Under the pieces are notes generated by a model, which did no database searches, was not told where the DNA came from, and saw only the letters and a list, made by a program, of their open reading frames with translations. Shown here piece by piece: positions 16,770-25,874 of a DNA stretch of 64,000 nucleotides; within the stretch, counting starts at the first letter, position 1, and every line of letters begins with the position of its first letter. The translations under genes and the position numbers were made by a program. This DNA comes from an uncultured Syntrophobacterales bacterium (GTDB lineage: Bacteria > Desulfobacterota > Syntrophia > Syntrophales > UBA5619): positions 1-64,000 of the forward strand of contig CAIYSL010000076.1 of assembly GCA_903928915.1 (NCBI GenBank). The letters run 5' to 3'.

Positions 16770-18752
16770 ATGGATACCGGACGGGATGAAGCACCGGCAG
16801 TGAGGGAAGAGGGGGGGGACAGTTCGGCGAGCACCCGCCGTCTGATGCACCTCAACCTGCTGACGCTCGCCTTCTCGGGTCCGACCGCCCATCTGGAAGA
16901 GCCGTTCCTGGACGATTACTACCGCCATTCGCTCCGGCATCTGCGGGTCGTGATGCCGCTGGGCGCCTTCTTCTACGCCTTCTTCGCCGTGCTCGACTAC
17001 CTGATGATGCCGCACCACACCACGATCCCCTGGCTGATCCGGTTTGCCGTCGTCTGCCCCGCGATTCTTGCCGGGTGGGCCGTCATCTACCGGCCGGGGT
17101 TCAAAAGGCTGATGCAGCCGACCATCTCCGTTCTTGTCACCCTCACCGGTGCGGGCATCATCGGCATGATCGTCGTCGCCCCGCCGCCGGTGGGCTATTA
17201 CTACTACGCCGGTCTGATGCTGACGCTGCTGTTCTCCTACACCTTCATCCGGGCCCGCTTCCTCTGGGCGTCACTGGCCGGATGGATCGTCGTGCTCCTG
17301 TACGAAGCAGTCGCCCTCTGGTTGACCGACATCCCCGCTTCCGTCCTCGTGAGCAACAGCTTCTTCCTGATCAGCGTGAATCTTGCCGGGATGGGCAGCT
17401 GTTACGTGATCGAGTACTCGTCCCGCAGCGATTTTTTCCTTGTCCAGCTGCTGACGCGGGAACGGGAAAAGGTGAGTCTGGCAAATCAGCTGCTCGAGAG
17501 CAAGGTGGAAGAGCGGACGGCGGAGCTGTTACGGACGAACCGTCGGCTCGAGCAGGAAATCGCCGAGCGCAAGCAGGCCGAGGAGGAGCGTCTGCTGCTC
17601 CAGCAGCAGCTGAAGCAGGCCGAAAAGATGGAGGCGATCGGTAAACTCGCCGCAGGGGTGGCCCACGACCTCAACAACATCCTCACGGGGCTGGTCACCT
17701 ACCCGGAGCTTCTGCTGCTGGACCTGCCGGAGGGGAGCCCGTTGCGCGAACCGATCGCCGCCATCCAGCTTTCCGGCATCAAGGCCGCGGCGGTCGTGCA
17801 GGACCTGCTGAGCATGTCCCGGCAGGGGGTGACGGAGAAGCGCGTGGTGAACCTCAACGCCGTCGTCGCCGCTTCCCTCGCCTCCCCGGAGTTCCGGCAG
17901 CTGCAAAGCGATCATCCCCACGTCCGGATCGATGCGGATCCGCAGGAATCGCTCCTGAACAGCAAGGGATCTCCCGTCCACCTCTCGAAAGTGCTGATGA
18001 ACCTCCTGATCAACGCCTGCGAGGCCAACCTGACCGCCGGCAGCGTCCGGATCTCCACCCGCAACCGGTACGTCGACCGCCCGCTGGACGCCTACGAACG
18101 GATCGCGGAGGGGGAGTACGCCGTCCTGACCGTAAGCGACACCGGCGTGGGGATCGAGGCGGCCGATCTCAGAAACATCTTCGAACCCTTCTTCACCAAG
18201 AAGAAGCTCGGCAGGAGCGGGACCGGCCTGGGGATGACGATGATCCTGTCGACGGTGAAGGACCACGGAGGGTTCATCGACATCACGAGCGCCGAGGGGC
18301 GGGGAACGACCGTGGATCTCTATTTCCCCGCCACCCGAGAGCCTGTCCCGGAGACGGCGTCGCCCGGCACGCTGGAGGAATGCCTGGGCACCGAGAGCGT
18401 CCTGGTCGTCGACGACATCCCGGAACAGCGGGAGATCGCCTCGCTGATGCTCCGGAAACTGGGCTACCGGGTCCACGCCGTCGCCAGCGGCGAGGCGGCG
18501 GTCGATTACCTGCGGGACCACCGGGTCGATATCCTCGTCCTGGACATGGTCATGGAGCCGGGCATCGACGGGTGCGAAACCTACCGGCGCATCCGGGAGA
18601 TCCATCCCCGTCAGCGGGCGATCATCGCCAGCGGGTTTTCCGAATCGGACCGGGTCCGGGAAGCGCAGCGGCTGGGGGTGGGTCAGTACATCCAGAAGCC
18701 CTACACGCTGCAGAAGATCGCCCGGGCAGTCAGGTCCGAACTCGACCGGTAG
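16770..18752 (+). CDS. Membrane hybrid sensor histidine kinase
   Basis: Two-component sensor of 660 residues. The first 220 residues form a six-helix membrane domain of the MASE2/adenylate-cyclase-associated type (segments such as VVMPLGAFFYAFFAVLDY and YYYYAGLMLTLLFSYTF). A coiled coil follows (VEERTAELLRTNRRLEQEI). The HisKA box has the phospho-acceptor in GVAHDLNNIL near 294, then an ATPase domain with DTGVGIEAADL and GTGLGMTM. A carboxy-terminal receiver (about 540-655) carries its acceptor Asp in LVLDMVME. The ATG at 16770 (or the GTG just before it) follows GAGGGG; a more upstream ATG at 16689 is less likely. No separate regulator gene is adjacent, so phosphate probably goes to a remote partner. 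Confidence 0.92.
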   Translation: MDTGRDEAPAVREEGGDSSASTRRLMHLNLLTLAFSGPTAHLEEPFLDDYYRHSLRHLRVVMPLGAFFYAFFAVLDYLMMPHHTTIPWLIRFAVVCPAILAGWAVIYRPGFKRLMQPTISVLVTLTGAGIIGMIVVAPPPVGYYYYAGLMLTLLFSYTFIRARFLWASLAGWIVVLLYEAVALWLTDIPASVLVSNSFFLISVNLAGMGSCYVIEYSSRSDFFLVQLLTREREKVSLANQLLESKVEERTAELLRTNRRLEQEIAERKQAEEERLLLQQQLKQAEKMEAIGKLAAGVAHDLNNILTGLVTYPELLLLDLPEGSPLREPIAAIQLSGIKAAAVVQDLLSMSRQGVTEKRVVNLNAVVAASLASPEFRQLQSDHPHVRIDADPQESLLNSKGSPVHLSKVLMNLLINACEANLTAGSVRISTRNRYVDRPLDAYERIAEGEYAVLTVSDTGVGIEAADLRNIFEPFFTKKKLGRSGTGLGMTMILSTVKDHGGFIDITSAEGRGTTVDLYFPATREPVPETASPGTLEECLGTESVLVVDDIPEQREIASLMLRKLGYRVHAVASGEAAVDYLRDHRVDILVLDMVMEPGIDGCETYRRIREIHPRQRAIIASGFSESDRVREAQRLGVGQYIQKPYTLQKIARAVRSELDR

Positions 18753-18777
18753 CCGCTGCGGCACCCCTCCTGCACCC

Positions 18778-18799
18778 CTGTCCGGCTCCTGCCGGACAG
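18778..18799 (+). terminator. Stem-loop after the kinase gene
   Basis: Perfect 9-bp stem CTGTCCGGC / GCCGGACAG with a TCCT loop, 26 bases after the stop. There is no U-run, so it may stabilise the 3' end or assist Rho rather than terminate alone. Confidence 0.35.
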
Positions 18800-18871
18800 C
18801 CCACTCCCGTTCCCGGCCGACGGATGATTCCCGCGGGTTCTTCGCCGCACCGGGATGGCCCGGGAAGGGCT

Positions 18872-18891
18872 GCCCGGCGATGGCGCCGGGC
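18872..18891. repeat. Perfect 8-bp stem-loop in intergenic region
   Basis: Arms GCCCGGCG and CGCCGGGC around ATGG, followed on the plus strand by GGAAAAAA. Role unknown. Confidence 0.5.
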
Positions 18892-18959
18892 GGAAAAAAT
18901 GGCGCTTCCCCGCAGGGAAAAATGTTCCCCCTACCGCCGCCATCACCCCTCCTATTATC

Positions 18960-18992
18960 TTAACTATCTGATACTAAAAGATATAATTATCT
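18960..18992 (+). promoter_or_regulatory. Promoter with embedded palindrome for the second cyclase
   Basis: TTAACT (18960-18965), 16-bp spacer, TATAAT (18982-18987). The -10 lies inside the palindrome AGATA-TAAT-TATCT (18979-18992), and two further TATCT copies lie just upstream (18956-18960 and 18965-18969). This AT-rich island in a GC-rich genome looks like a promoter with repressor half-sites. Confidence 0.6.
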
Positions 18993-19038
18993 GGCATCGG
19001 GATTGCTTGAATTTCAGCCGGGAGAAAGGAGAGGATCC

Positions 19039-20124
19039 ATGCATCGGCTGTTGAAGCGCTTCTATCTGCGTACCGTCCAGGCCATGGAGATTTCTTATCG
19101 GCTTGCCCGGGGAATCGACTACAAGACACTCAGCGAGCACATCCTGTCGATCCATCAGCTGAAAGACATCGACAGCATCCTGTACAAATCGGCCCGCTGC
19201 TTGAAGGACATTCTCGATTATCGCCTCTTTGCCTTCGCCATGCGCGACGGCGAGGCCGTGGACATCTGGCTCGACCCGAAGCTCCGCTCCGACAACCCCG
19301 CCATCCTCGACGTGATCAAGTCCGACCTCTGCGTGGCCGGCGACAGTTACATCCTGCACCATTTCGACGATGAGGCGTCGGAGGCGCCGGGCAGCGGGTT
19401 TCAGCAGTTGGACAACCTGCGCAGTTACCGTGTGCTGGATGCCGGTTTCACGGCCCGGATGTACCTCCTGCCCAACCGGATCTTCATGCCCTACCACCAC
19501 GACATCATCGAGACGATCGTGAAGGTGGTGGGGACGTCGCTGGCCACCTTCATGAGCATAAAACGGCTCCAGGACGCCGCGCTGATCGATCCGCTCACCC
19601 TGTGCTACAACCGGCGTGCGCTCGACGAGCTGCTCGACCGGACCATCGCCGGCACCCGGAGATACGGGACCGACCTGGCGGCGATCATGTTCGACCTGGA
19701 CAACTTCAAGCGGGTCAACGACACGCACGGCCACCAGGTGGGCGATCACGTGCTCCAGGCCGTATCCCGGACGGTGCTCGCGGCGATCCGGAAAAGCGAC
19801 TACCTCATCCGCTACGGCGGGGAGGAGTTCCTCCTGATCATGCCGGAGACAAAGCTGGGGCGCGCCGTGGAGGTAGCCGATCGGCTCCGGAGGATCATCG
19901 AGATCACCGCCATCCAGTACGGAGGGGTCCGCATCCATGTCACCGCCAGTTTCGGCGTTGCCGACCTGAAAGGGGACTGCGACCGAAATCTCCTGCTCCA
20001 GGAGGCGGACCGGCGACTGTACGAAGCCAAGGTCCGGGGGCGGAACCGCACCTCGCCCGATGCGCAGCTCCTCCTGTTCGATACCGTCCCGATGCCGGAG
20101 CCCGCATACCAGTACCTCAACTGA
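19039..20124 (+). CDS. Diguanylate cyclase with GAF-like sensor region
   Basis: Predicted soluble cyclic di-GMP synthase of 361 residues. The first 185 residues look like a GAF-type sensor domain (ILSIHQLKDIDSILYKSARCLKDIL is a typical GAF entry helix). The carboxy-terminal half is a full GGDEF domain: active-site variant GGEEF near residue 259, with RKSD five residues before it as an intact inhibitory I-site. FDLDNFKRVND supplies the metal-binding Asp region. The start at 19039 follows AAGGAGAG; a TTG twelve codons upstream is also in frame but lacks a ribosome-binding site. It is the second active-looking cyclase in 16 kb, which hints at local c-di-GMP control of the nearby motility receptors. 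Confidence 0.94.
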   Translation: MHRLLKRFYLRTVQAMEISYRLARGIDYKTLSEHILSIHQLKDIDSILYKSARCLKDILDYRLFAFAMRDGEAVDIWLDPKLRSDNPAILDVIKSDLCVAGDSYILHHFDDEASEAPGSGFQQLDNLRSYRVLDAGFTARMYLLPNRIFMPYHHDIIETIVKVVGTSLATFMSIKRLQDAALIDPLTLCYNRRALDELLDRTIAGTRRYGTDLAAIMFDLDNFKRVNDTHGHQVGDHVLQAVSRTVLAAIRKSDYLIRYGGEEFLLIMPETKLGRAVEVADRLRRIIEITAIQYGGVRIHVTASFGVADLKGDCDRNLLLQEADRRLYEAKVRGRNRTSPDAQLLLFDTVPMPEPAYQYLN

Positions 20125-20297
20125 CTTCCGGGCGGGCTGTTCCGCCGAGCGCGGCGGCGGTTCCTGTCCGTCCCCGGCGGGGCAGACAAGCCGTCCGAAC
20201 CCCTGGGGAGCGGCCTCGGCAGGAATTGCCGCAGCTCCGGGGGGATTGCGCCCGCGGTGGTCGGCGGGAGGAGTCGGGTCCGTCCTCCGTCCAGCGG

Positions 20298-22115
20298 TTA
20301 CCCGCGGGTGAGGAGGCGCCCCGTGCCGTCGGGGAGCGTGCGCACCTCGGCAGCGCCATTTCGTCCGCCGACCAGCGCCAGGAGATTGGCGACATGCCTC
20401 TTCAGCGACTCGGCCTGGGCGTTGAGCTCTTCGGAAGCGGCCGCCGACCCCTCTGCCGTGGAGGCTGTCTGCTGCAATACCTTGTCCATTTCGGCGATCG
20501 CCGTATTCACCTGGAGGATCCCCTGGGCCTGCTGTTCCGATCCGGTGGCGATCTCATCGACGAACTGGCCCACCTTCACGGAGATCGTCGCATTTTCCTT
20601 GAAGGCCTCCTGGGTCGACTTCGTCAACTCAGTGCCGTTCTGGATGGCTTTGATCGTATCGTCGATCAGGTTGTTCGTGCTCCGCGCGGCTTCGGCCGCC
20701 CGCAGGGCCAGGTTGCGCACCTCGTCGGCCACGACGGCGAATCCGGCCCCCGCTTCGCCGGCACGCGCCGCCTCGACCGCCGCGTTGAGCGCCAGCAGGT
20801 TGGTCTGAAAGGCGATCTCGTCGATCGTCTTGATGATCTTGCCCGTCTCCCGGCTGGAGCGCGTGATCTCGTCGATCGCCGTCACCATCGTTCCCATGTG
20901 TCCCTCCACCTTGGTGACGATGTCGCTGACATCCGTCATCATCGCCTTGGCCTGGCCGGCGTTGTCCGCGTTCTGCTTGGTCATCGAAGACATTTCCTCC
21001 AGCGACGCTGACGTCTCCTCGAGGGTGGCCGCCTGCTCGGAGGTCCCCTCCGCCAGGCGCTGGCTCGAAACGGAGAGTTCATTCGCCGCTGCGGCGACCT
21101 GGTGCGACGCCTCCGCCAGGTCTTCCGCCACGGCCGCAATCGGCCGGGAGATGCTGCGCCCGATCAGGAAGGAGAGGGCCCCCGTGGCAAGGATGACCAG
21201 CACCAGAACGACGCTCATCCAGAGAATGCTCCCCCGGGCGGATGCCCGGATCTGCATCGCCTCCGTTTCTACCCCTGCTGTTTCACTCTTCCCCAGGGCG
21301 TCGATGCCCTCGACCAGGAGCGTGGCGCTGCTGAAAAAGGCCTTGGGGTCGGCCCCGAAGCCCCCCTTGTCGGCATTCTTGACGACGACATCGAACATCC
21401 CGGAAACGTCGCGCCAGGCCGCAGTCTGCTGGAGCGACCGGATCTGCCGCTCCACGTCCGGCGAAACGGTGAGTACCGGTGATTCGAGGCTCGCCGAGAC
21501 GCGCGACCTGAAGGAGACGATGAGGTTGAACTGCTCCTGGGTAAGCGGTTTGTCCGCCGCCAGGATGCCGCTCATGAACCCGCGCAGCTTCGCCATGTTC
21601 TCCTTGGCGTCTTCGAACAGCGAGACGTTGACGAACCGCTTGCCCAACCCCCGGGTCGTCTTCCCGCGGATGGCCAGGGTCTGGGCGCCGATTACTTCCG
21701 TGATCAGGGCGGTGTAGTTCGCGAAACTCTCACCCATGGGGATCTTTCGCTCCACGTCCGCCCGGAGAGTTTCCAGTCGCGCCAGGCTCTGTCGTTTCGC
21801 CTCCTTCGCGGTCGGTTCTATGCGCGCCTGGTCGACTGCCCGAACGAAAGGTTCCCGGGTCAGGTCGGTCTGTTTCCTCTGCCCCTGCAGTTCGCCAAGG
21901 CTCATCGCCCCGTTGATGAAGATGTTCGACTGCCCGCGCTCCTTCTGGAGCTGGGTGATCACCAGGGACGCTTCCTTTACCAGCTTTGCGTTCTGGTACA
22001 TGATCTGGGCCGTATCGACCTCCCCCCATTCGCTGCGGATCAGCGAGGCCGCGAAGAGTATTACCAGTAACATCGGCAGGATGGCCAGCAGGGCTATTTT
22101 CCGGGTGATCGTCAT
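20298..22115 (-). CDS. Methyl-accepting chemotaxis protein with NIT-type sensor
   Basis: Inner-membrane chemoreceptor of 605 residues. A first membrane helix lies at about 9-27, followed by a periplasmic domain to about 290 whose start ([16 protein letters not shown]) resembles the nitrate/nitrite-sensing NIT domain. The second helix is at about 295-320, then HAMP and a long signalling coiled coil. The hairpin tip is canonical ([20 protein letters not shown]), so CheA/CheW coupling should be intact. The ATG at 22115 follows GAGAGGAGA; the open frame beyond it is spurious. It lies 499 bp downstream of an orphan molybdate-type binding protein on the same strand, suggesting the two could sense the same anion. 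Its tip is nearly identical to that of the receptor at 46725. Confidence 0.93.
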   Translation of the reverse strand: MTITRKIALLAILPMLLVILFAASLIRSEWGEVDTAQIMYQNAKLVKEASLVITQLQKERGQSNIFINGAMSLGELQGQRKQTDLTREPFVRAVDQARIEPTAKEAKRQSLARLETLRADVERKIPMGESFANYTALITEVIGAQTLAIRGKTTRGLGKRFVNVSLFEDAKENMAKLRGFMSGILAADKPLTQEQFNLIVSFRSRVSASLESPVLTVSPDVERQIRSLQQTAAWRDVSGMFDVVVKNADKGGFGADPKAFFSSATLLVEGIDALGKSETAGVETEAMQIRASARGSILWMSVVLVLVILATGALSFLIGRSISRPIAAVAEDLAEASHQVAAAANELSVSSQRLAEGTSEQAATLEETSASLEEMSSMTKQNADNAGQAKAMMTDVSDIVTKVEGHMGTMVTAIDEITRSSRETGKIIKTIDEIAFQTNLLALNAAVEAARAGEAGAGFAVVADEVRNLALRAAEAARSTNNLIDDTIKAIQNGTELTKSTQEAFKENATISVKVGQFVDEIATGSEQQAQGILQVNTAIAEMDKVLQQTASTAEGSAAASEELNAQAESLKRHVANLLALVGGRNGAAEVRTLPDGTGRLLTRG

Positions 22116-22614
22116 CGTTCGGTCTCCTCTCGAGGGTATTCTCGGCCCGGCGGCCGGTCTGCGCCGCCTGCGGTCCGATCTTCGGAGAGAACGGCTGCAA
22201 CTTCCATGCCTGAGGCAAGTGACGAACGTGGCGCTGCCGGGTGTGCGGTTTGCAGGGTCCCCGCGTGCGGAACAGGCCTGCTGGCCTGCCGGAGACACGT
22301 CTCGGATTTAAGGCGAGCAGAGATAGGGAGGGATAAAGGCGTCCGCTCGCGCCGGATGACGTCCGGAACGTGCGGACGATATCCGATCCGGCCGGACGGA
22401 CCGGGCACGGGTCGCGAGGAGGCGCTCCCTCCTGTCTGCGCTGCCGGTAGGGACATAAGCGTGAAGGGACAATGGGCTCTAGCGCGCTGTCGAGTCGACC
22501 TGCGGGTGGTTTCAGGCTTTCTGCGCGAGGGACCGGGGCCGTGTGGGGGGGCTTGGCTTGCTGGCCGGAGAAAATGCGGCCCGCCGCCCTGGCAGGAGGC
22601 GGGCCACGAGAGGA
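22116..22614. other. Long intergenic region before the NIT-type chemoreceptor
   Basis: A 499-bp gap with no convincing gene. It holds the terminator of the binding-protein gene at its right end and presumably the receptor promoter. No clear sigma70, sigma54 or sigma28 element could be picked out by eye and no riboswitch was recognised. Confidence 0.5.
22570..22606 (-). terminator. Intrinsic terminator of the ModA-like gene
   Basis: Minus-strand stem GGCCCGCC / GGCGGGCC (8 bp, 12-nt loop) followed by GCATTTTC, starting ten bases after the stop codon. It separates the binding protein from the downstream chemoreceptor. Confidence 0.7.
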
Positions 22615-23505
22615 TTACTTCAGTTCCGGAGGGAGCGCGCCCGCGGTGATCGGCGGGACGATAGGGGGCTGACCGGTCGCCTCGAGGATCCTGCGTCCCT
22701 CCTCGGAGAGGAGGAACCGCACGAACTGGATCCCCGCTGCCGGTTCCGTGGCGGTGGCGGGAACGGTGGCGGCATTGCGGATTTCGCTGCTGATGTTGAC
22801 CGTCGCGGGAAAGCGCTGGATATCGATCGCGTTCTTCGCTTCCACCGCTGCGGAGTAGTAGACGACCCCTGCATCGGCCTTGCCGGTGACGACGTCCTGG
22901 ATCGTCTGGGGAACGGTGTGCACCTGGCCGGCATCCACGACGGCCCCGTCGATGATCTTCTGGGCGAGCTCGGGCTTGCCTTCGAGGCCGGCGACGTTCC
23001 GCACGAAGTCGATCGTCCGCCGGGTGCCCAGGTCCTTTTCGCCCGTCACCCGGGTAAAACGGACGCCCGGCCCGGCCAGGTCGGTGATCTTTCGGATCCC
23101 CCGCGGGTTTCCCTTGGCCGTGATCAGGACCATCTCGTTTGCCGAGAAGATGACGGACCAGGATGCGGCGGTAGCCTCAGCCCCGGCCACCTTCTTCGTC
23201 ATCAGCACCTTCTCGACGACCGCCGGCGACGACGGGGCGAACACGTCGCAGCGGTCCCCCTTCAGAATACGCTCCGCCAGTTCCTGCGAACGGCCGGAGG
23301 TGAGATTCACCGTCACGGAAGGGGTGCGGGCCTCGAAGGCGGCCTTGAGCGCCTTCATCGGACCGGCGAGGGAATCGGCGTGGAACACTTCGAGCTGGGC
23401 CGCCATAGCCATACCTCCTGAAACTGAAAAGATGAGTCCAAACGCAAGAGCAACCGTGACCAGGATGGACAACCGATGGTGTCTGTAGGCTCTTTTTGTG
23501 TCCAT
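22615..23505 (-). CDS. ModA-like periplasmic oxyanion-binding protein (no transporter genes adjacent)
   Basis: Periplasmic binding protein of 296 residues with a signal peptide (basic start, hydrophobic segment to about residue 37, AMAA cleavage region). The mature protein starts LEVFHADSLAGPMKAL, the first strand and ligand loop of molybdate/tungstate-type binding proteins, and keeps the hinge and second lobe (ADAGVVYYSAAVEA, FVRFLLSEEGRRILEATG). It is probably an oxyanion binder; molybdate, tungstate and sulfate cannot be told apart here. The ATG at 23505 follows GAGGAGG. Unusually, no permease or ATPase gene is adjacent; the next gene on the strand is a chemoreceptor, so it may be a chemotaxis co-receptor or serve a transporter elsewhere. 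Confidence 0.88.
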   Translation of the reverse strand: MDTKRAYRHHRLSILVTVALAFGLIFSVSGGMAMAAQLEVFHADSLAGPMKALKAAFEARTPSVTVNLTSGRSQELAERILKGDRCDVFAPSSPAVVEKVLMTKKVAGAEATAASWSVIFSANEMVLITAKGNPRGIRKITDLAGPGVRFTRVTGEKDLGTRRTIDFVRNVAGLEGKPELAQKIIDGAVVDAGQVHTVPQTIQDVVTGKADAGVVYYSAAVEAKNAIDIQRFPATVNISSEIRNAATVPATATEPAAGIQFVRFLLSEEGRRILEATGQPPIVPPITAGALPPELK

Positions 23506-23638
23506 ACATTCCTCCTCTTTCATGTTTTTCCCGACGGGTGGGTCTAGCATGTCTGTGACTGAAGGGCAAGCAGTATCAGGGGACCGGCCTGCCGGCATCG
23601 TCGGCGATCGACCGTCGCTCCCCCGGGCAGCGCCGGCC

Positions 23639-23667
23639 TTGACAGCAGGGGCTCTCTTGCCATACAT
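23639..23667 (+). promoter_or_regulatory. Possible promoter of the RelA/SpoT-fold gene
   Basis: TTGACA at 23639-23644, 17-bp spacer, then ATACAT. The -35 is perfect and the -10 imperfect. Confidence 0.4.
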
Positions 23668-23750
23668 ACAGGCAGGACAACAGCCGCCTCCGCGTCCACC
23701 TCGCGTTCGGGACCGCGGGGGCGGAAAACCGTCACGGGCCCGGAGTTATC

Positions 23751-24962
23751 ATGATCAAGATCAACGGGATGGTTCACCGGGAGGCGCTCGACGACATCAT
23801 CCGCAGGTGGATGTACGATGAGGCGTGTCCGGCGGACGCCGATCTGATCACCCGGCTGGTGCACTTCAACCACGTCTACATGTCGCGCTGGCTCGCACAG
23901 TTCAGCGGCCGCATCTTCCGGGAGCTGCACGGGGAAGAACTCTCGCTCCGTCCCGTGCGGATCAAGGGTGAGCTCAAGGATGTCCTGGTTTCCGATCCTC
24001 GCTACCGCAACGAACGGATCGACGAGCTGATCGGCGATTACCACCGCAATCCCGGCCGCTACTACCGCGAGACCCCCTTTCACGGAATGCTCTACTTCCG
24101 CCGGCGCAACGGCGGGGAGGAGTGCGTCGGCTCTTCCCGGATCAAACGGGTGCGCCGCCTGGCGGAGAAGTCGGCCCGCCGGATCATCGACCGGCTGTTC
24201 GTGATGATCAAGGAACACGCCGACACCCTCGCGGATGAGCGGGCCCTGCGGCTCGGGATACCCCGGGTTCAGCTCCTGACCACGCCCGAGGACATGATGG
24301 AGGAGTTTCTCGCGGCGGAGAACCGCCTCCTGGATGACCTGAAGAACAAACGATCGATCGCCGGGCTCGGCGATGAGTTGGCGATCAACGACGTGGCAGG
24401 GGTCAAGGTGACCCTCGAGGCGGAGCAGCAGGGGAAGCTGACGGCTCTGCTCGGGCGTCTGCCCGATTGCGAGATCGTCGAGATGGAGCGCCACTCCGGC
24501 AGGTACAACGCGACGAACCTGATCGTCCGGTACCGTCCGCCCCGGGAAGCGATCCTCGCCCCCCCCTTGGGAAGGGGGTTTCTCGACGCCATGCAGGGAA
24601 GGGGGTTTTCGCCGGACGATGCAAACCGCGCCTTCTGTGAATTTGTCCGGTCCGGGGAGGAGGACGTCCTGGTGGAGATCATCCTTTCAACCTATCAGGA
24701 GATGCTGGAGAGCGAGATCGGCTGCTGCATCCACGAGGACAGGATCATCGAACAGCGCCTCCGGCAACAGTATCGCGGGCCGCTGGCAAGGAACATCCAA
24801 TGTCTGCTCGAATACCTGTTTACCTTTCCCTCCTCGCCTTCCTCCTGCCAGTGCGAATTGGGCGAACTGCCGATCAAACTTTGGAACCGCTACCTTCCCG
24901 ATTATTTCGACGAGGTCCTCAAGCAGCTCTTCCACATCCCCACGTTTACCGACCTGGATTAG
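23751..24962 (+). CDS. Divergent RelA/SpoT-fold nucleotidyltransferase-like protein
   Basis: Soluble 403-residue protein without a clear named family. Three segments line up in order and spacing with the synthetase domain of RelA/SpoT enzymes: INDVAGVKVTLE near 212 (compare the Asp-x-x-Gly-Val-Arg strand), RHSGRYNATNLIVRY near 245 (compare the Gly-Tyr-x-Ser-x-His loop) and VEIILSTYQEMLESEIG near 307 (compare Val-Glu-Ile-Gln-x-Arg-Thr). The strand Asp and Glu are kept, but the GTP-stacking Tyr-x-Ser-His motif and the EIQIRT motif are altered. So it may be an inactive regulator or use another nucleotide. The first 170 residues are unfamiliar and helical. It stands alone between divergent and convergent neighbours. 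The gene call is sure; the fold assignment is tentative. Confidence 0.85.
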   Translation: MIKINGMVHREALDDIIRRWMYDEACPADADLITRLVHFNHVYMSRWLAQFSGRIFRELHGEELSLRPVRIKGELKDVLVSDPRYRNERIDELIGDYHRNPGRYYRETPFHGMLYFRRRNGGEECVGSSRIKRVRRLAEKSARRIIDRLFVMIKEHADTLADERALRLGIPRVQLLTTPEDMMEEFLAAENRLLDDLKNKRSIAGLGDELAINDVAGVKVTLEAEQQGKLTALLGRLPDCEIVEMERHSGRYNATNLIVRYRPPREAILAPPLGRGFLDAMQGRGFSPDDANRAFCEFVRSGEEDVLVEIILSTYQEMLESEIGCCIHEDRIIEQRLRQQYRGPLARNIQCLLEYLFTFPSSPSSCQCELGELPIKLWNRYLPDYFDEVLKQLFHIPTFTDLD

Positions 24963-25001
24963 TCCCGCCTTCGCGGCCCATCCCGGGTCCTTCGGCGAGG
25001 G

Positions 25002-25862
25002 CTACCCGCGGCCCTGTTGCGCCGCCTCGACCTGCTGCTTTTCCTGGGTCATCCGGAATCCTTCGTCAAGGAGCCACTCCGCTTCCCGCGACCGGATGCG
25101 CGGGTTTTTCGCCCCCATCACGACCGCGATCAGCCGGGTGTCCCCGCGCTTTGCCGTGGCCACGATGTGGTACCCCGCCTGGTGGACCCAGCCGGTTTTC
25201 AGGCCGTCCGCGTTGGGGTAGCGGCTCAGGAGGGTATTGCGGTTGTGCTGGGTGATCCGCCGGTAGGTGTAGTACTGCTGGGAGTGGATGTCCAGCGATT
25301 CGGGAAAGTGCCGCAGATAGGCGCGGGCCAGGGTCAGGATGTCCCGGGCCGTCGTGAACTGGCCCTTGGCGGGAAGCCCGTTGGGGTTCTTGAAGTTGCT
25401 GTTGACCATCCCCAATTCGCGCGCCTTCCGGTTCATCCGCTCGACGAATTTTTCGGTGCCTCCGCCGATGTATTCGGCAACGGCCACGGAGGCGTCGTTA
25501 GCCGATACGACAGCCATTCCCTTGAGGAGCTCTTCGAGGGGGAGCGTGCTGCCGGCCTGGAGGAACATCTTCGATCCGCCGGTCTTCCCTGCCTTGCGGC
25601 TGATCCGGACCGCGTCCTGGGGACGGACCTCGCCTTGCCGGATCGCCTCATCGGCGATGTACAGCGACAGGACCTTGGTGATGGAGGCCGGCTGGATGGC
25701 GGTATCCGCGTTATGACTGAAGAGGACCCGGTCGGTCGTCATGTCCAGAAGGATCGCCGAACGGCAGGTGAGTACGGGGCCCGTGGACGCGGAAAGGTTT
25801 GCAGCGAAAAGCAGGACCGTCAGGATTGCCGCCAGGACCAGGGTGCGCTTGGCGATCGTCAT
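25002..25862 (-). CDS. D-alanyl-D-alanine carboxypeptidase (peptidase S11, DacA-type)
   Basis: Periplasmic penicillin-binding peptidase that trims or cross-links peptidoglycan stem peptides. The 286 residues open with a signal peptide (hydrophobic 8-24, then SAS). All three active-site motifs are present: SITK (nucleophile Ser and Lys) near 60, SAND near 117 (the SxN motif) and KTG near 220. It is a catalytic-domain-only form, about 100 residues shorter than E. coli DacA, lacking the carboxy-terminal beta domain and membrane anchor, as in PBP7-like proteins. The ATG follows AAGGAGACGG. A palindrome separates it from the upstream Tim44-like gene. Confidence 0.94.
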   Translation of the reverse strand: MTIAKRTLVLAAILTVLLFAANLSASTGPVLTCRSAILLDMTTDRVLFSHNADTAIQPASITKVLSLYIADEAIRQGEVRPQDAVRISRKAGKTGGSKMFLQAGSTLPLEELLKGMAVVSANDASVAVAEYIGGGTEKFVERMNRKARELGMVNSNFKNPNGLPAKGQFTTARDILTLARAYLRHFPESLDIHSQQYYTYRRITQHNRNTLLSRYPNADGLKTGWVHQAGYHIVATAKRGDTRLIAVVMGAKNPRIRSREAEWLLDEGFRMTQEKQQVEAAQQGRG

Positions 25863-25874
25863 TTCCGTCTCCTT

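Noticed and set aside
22290-22320. Sigma28 (flagellar) promoter for the NIT-type chemoreceptor
   Set aside because: A TAAA at the right kind of position is followed by CGGCAGG rather than GCCGATAA; the match is too poor.
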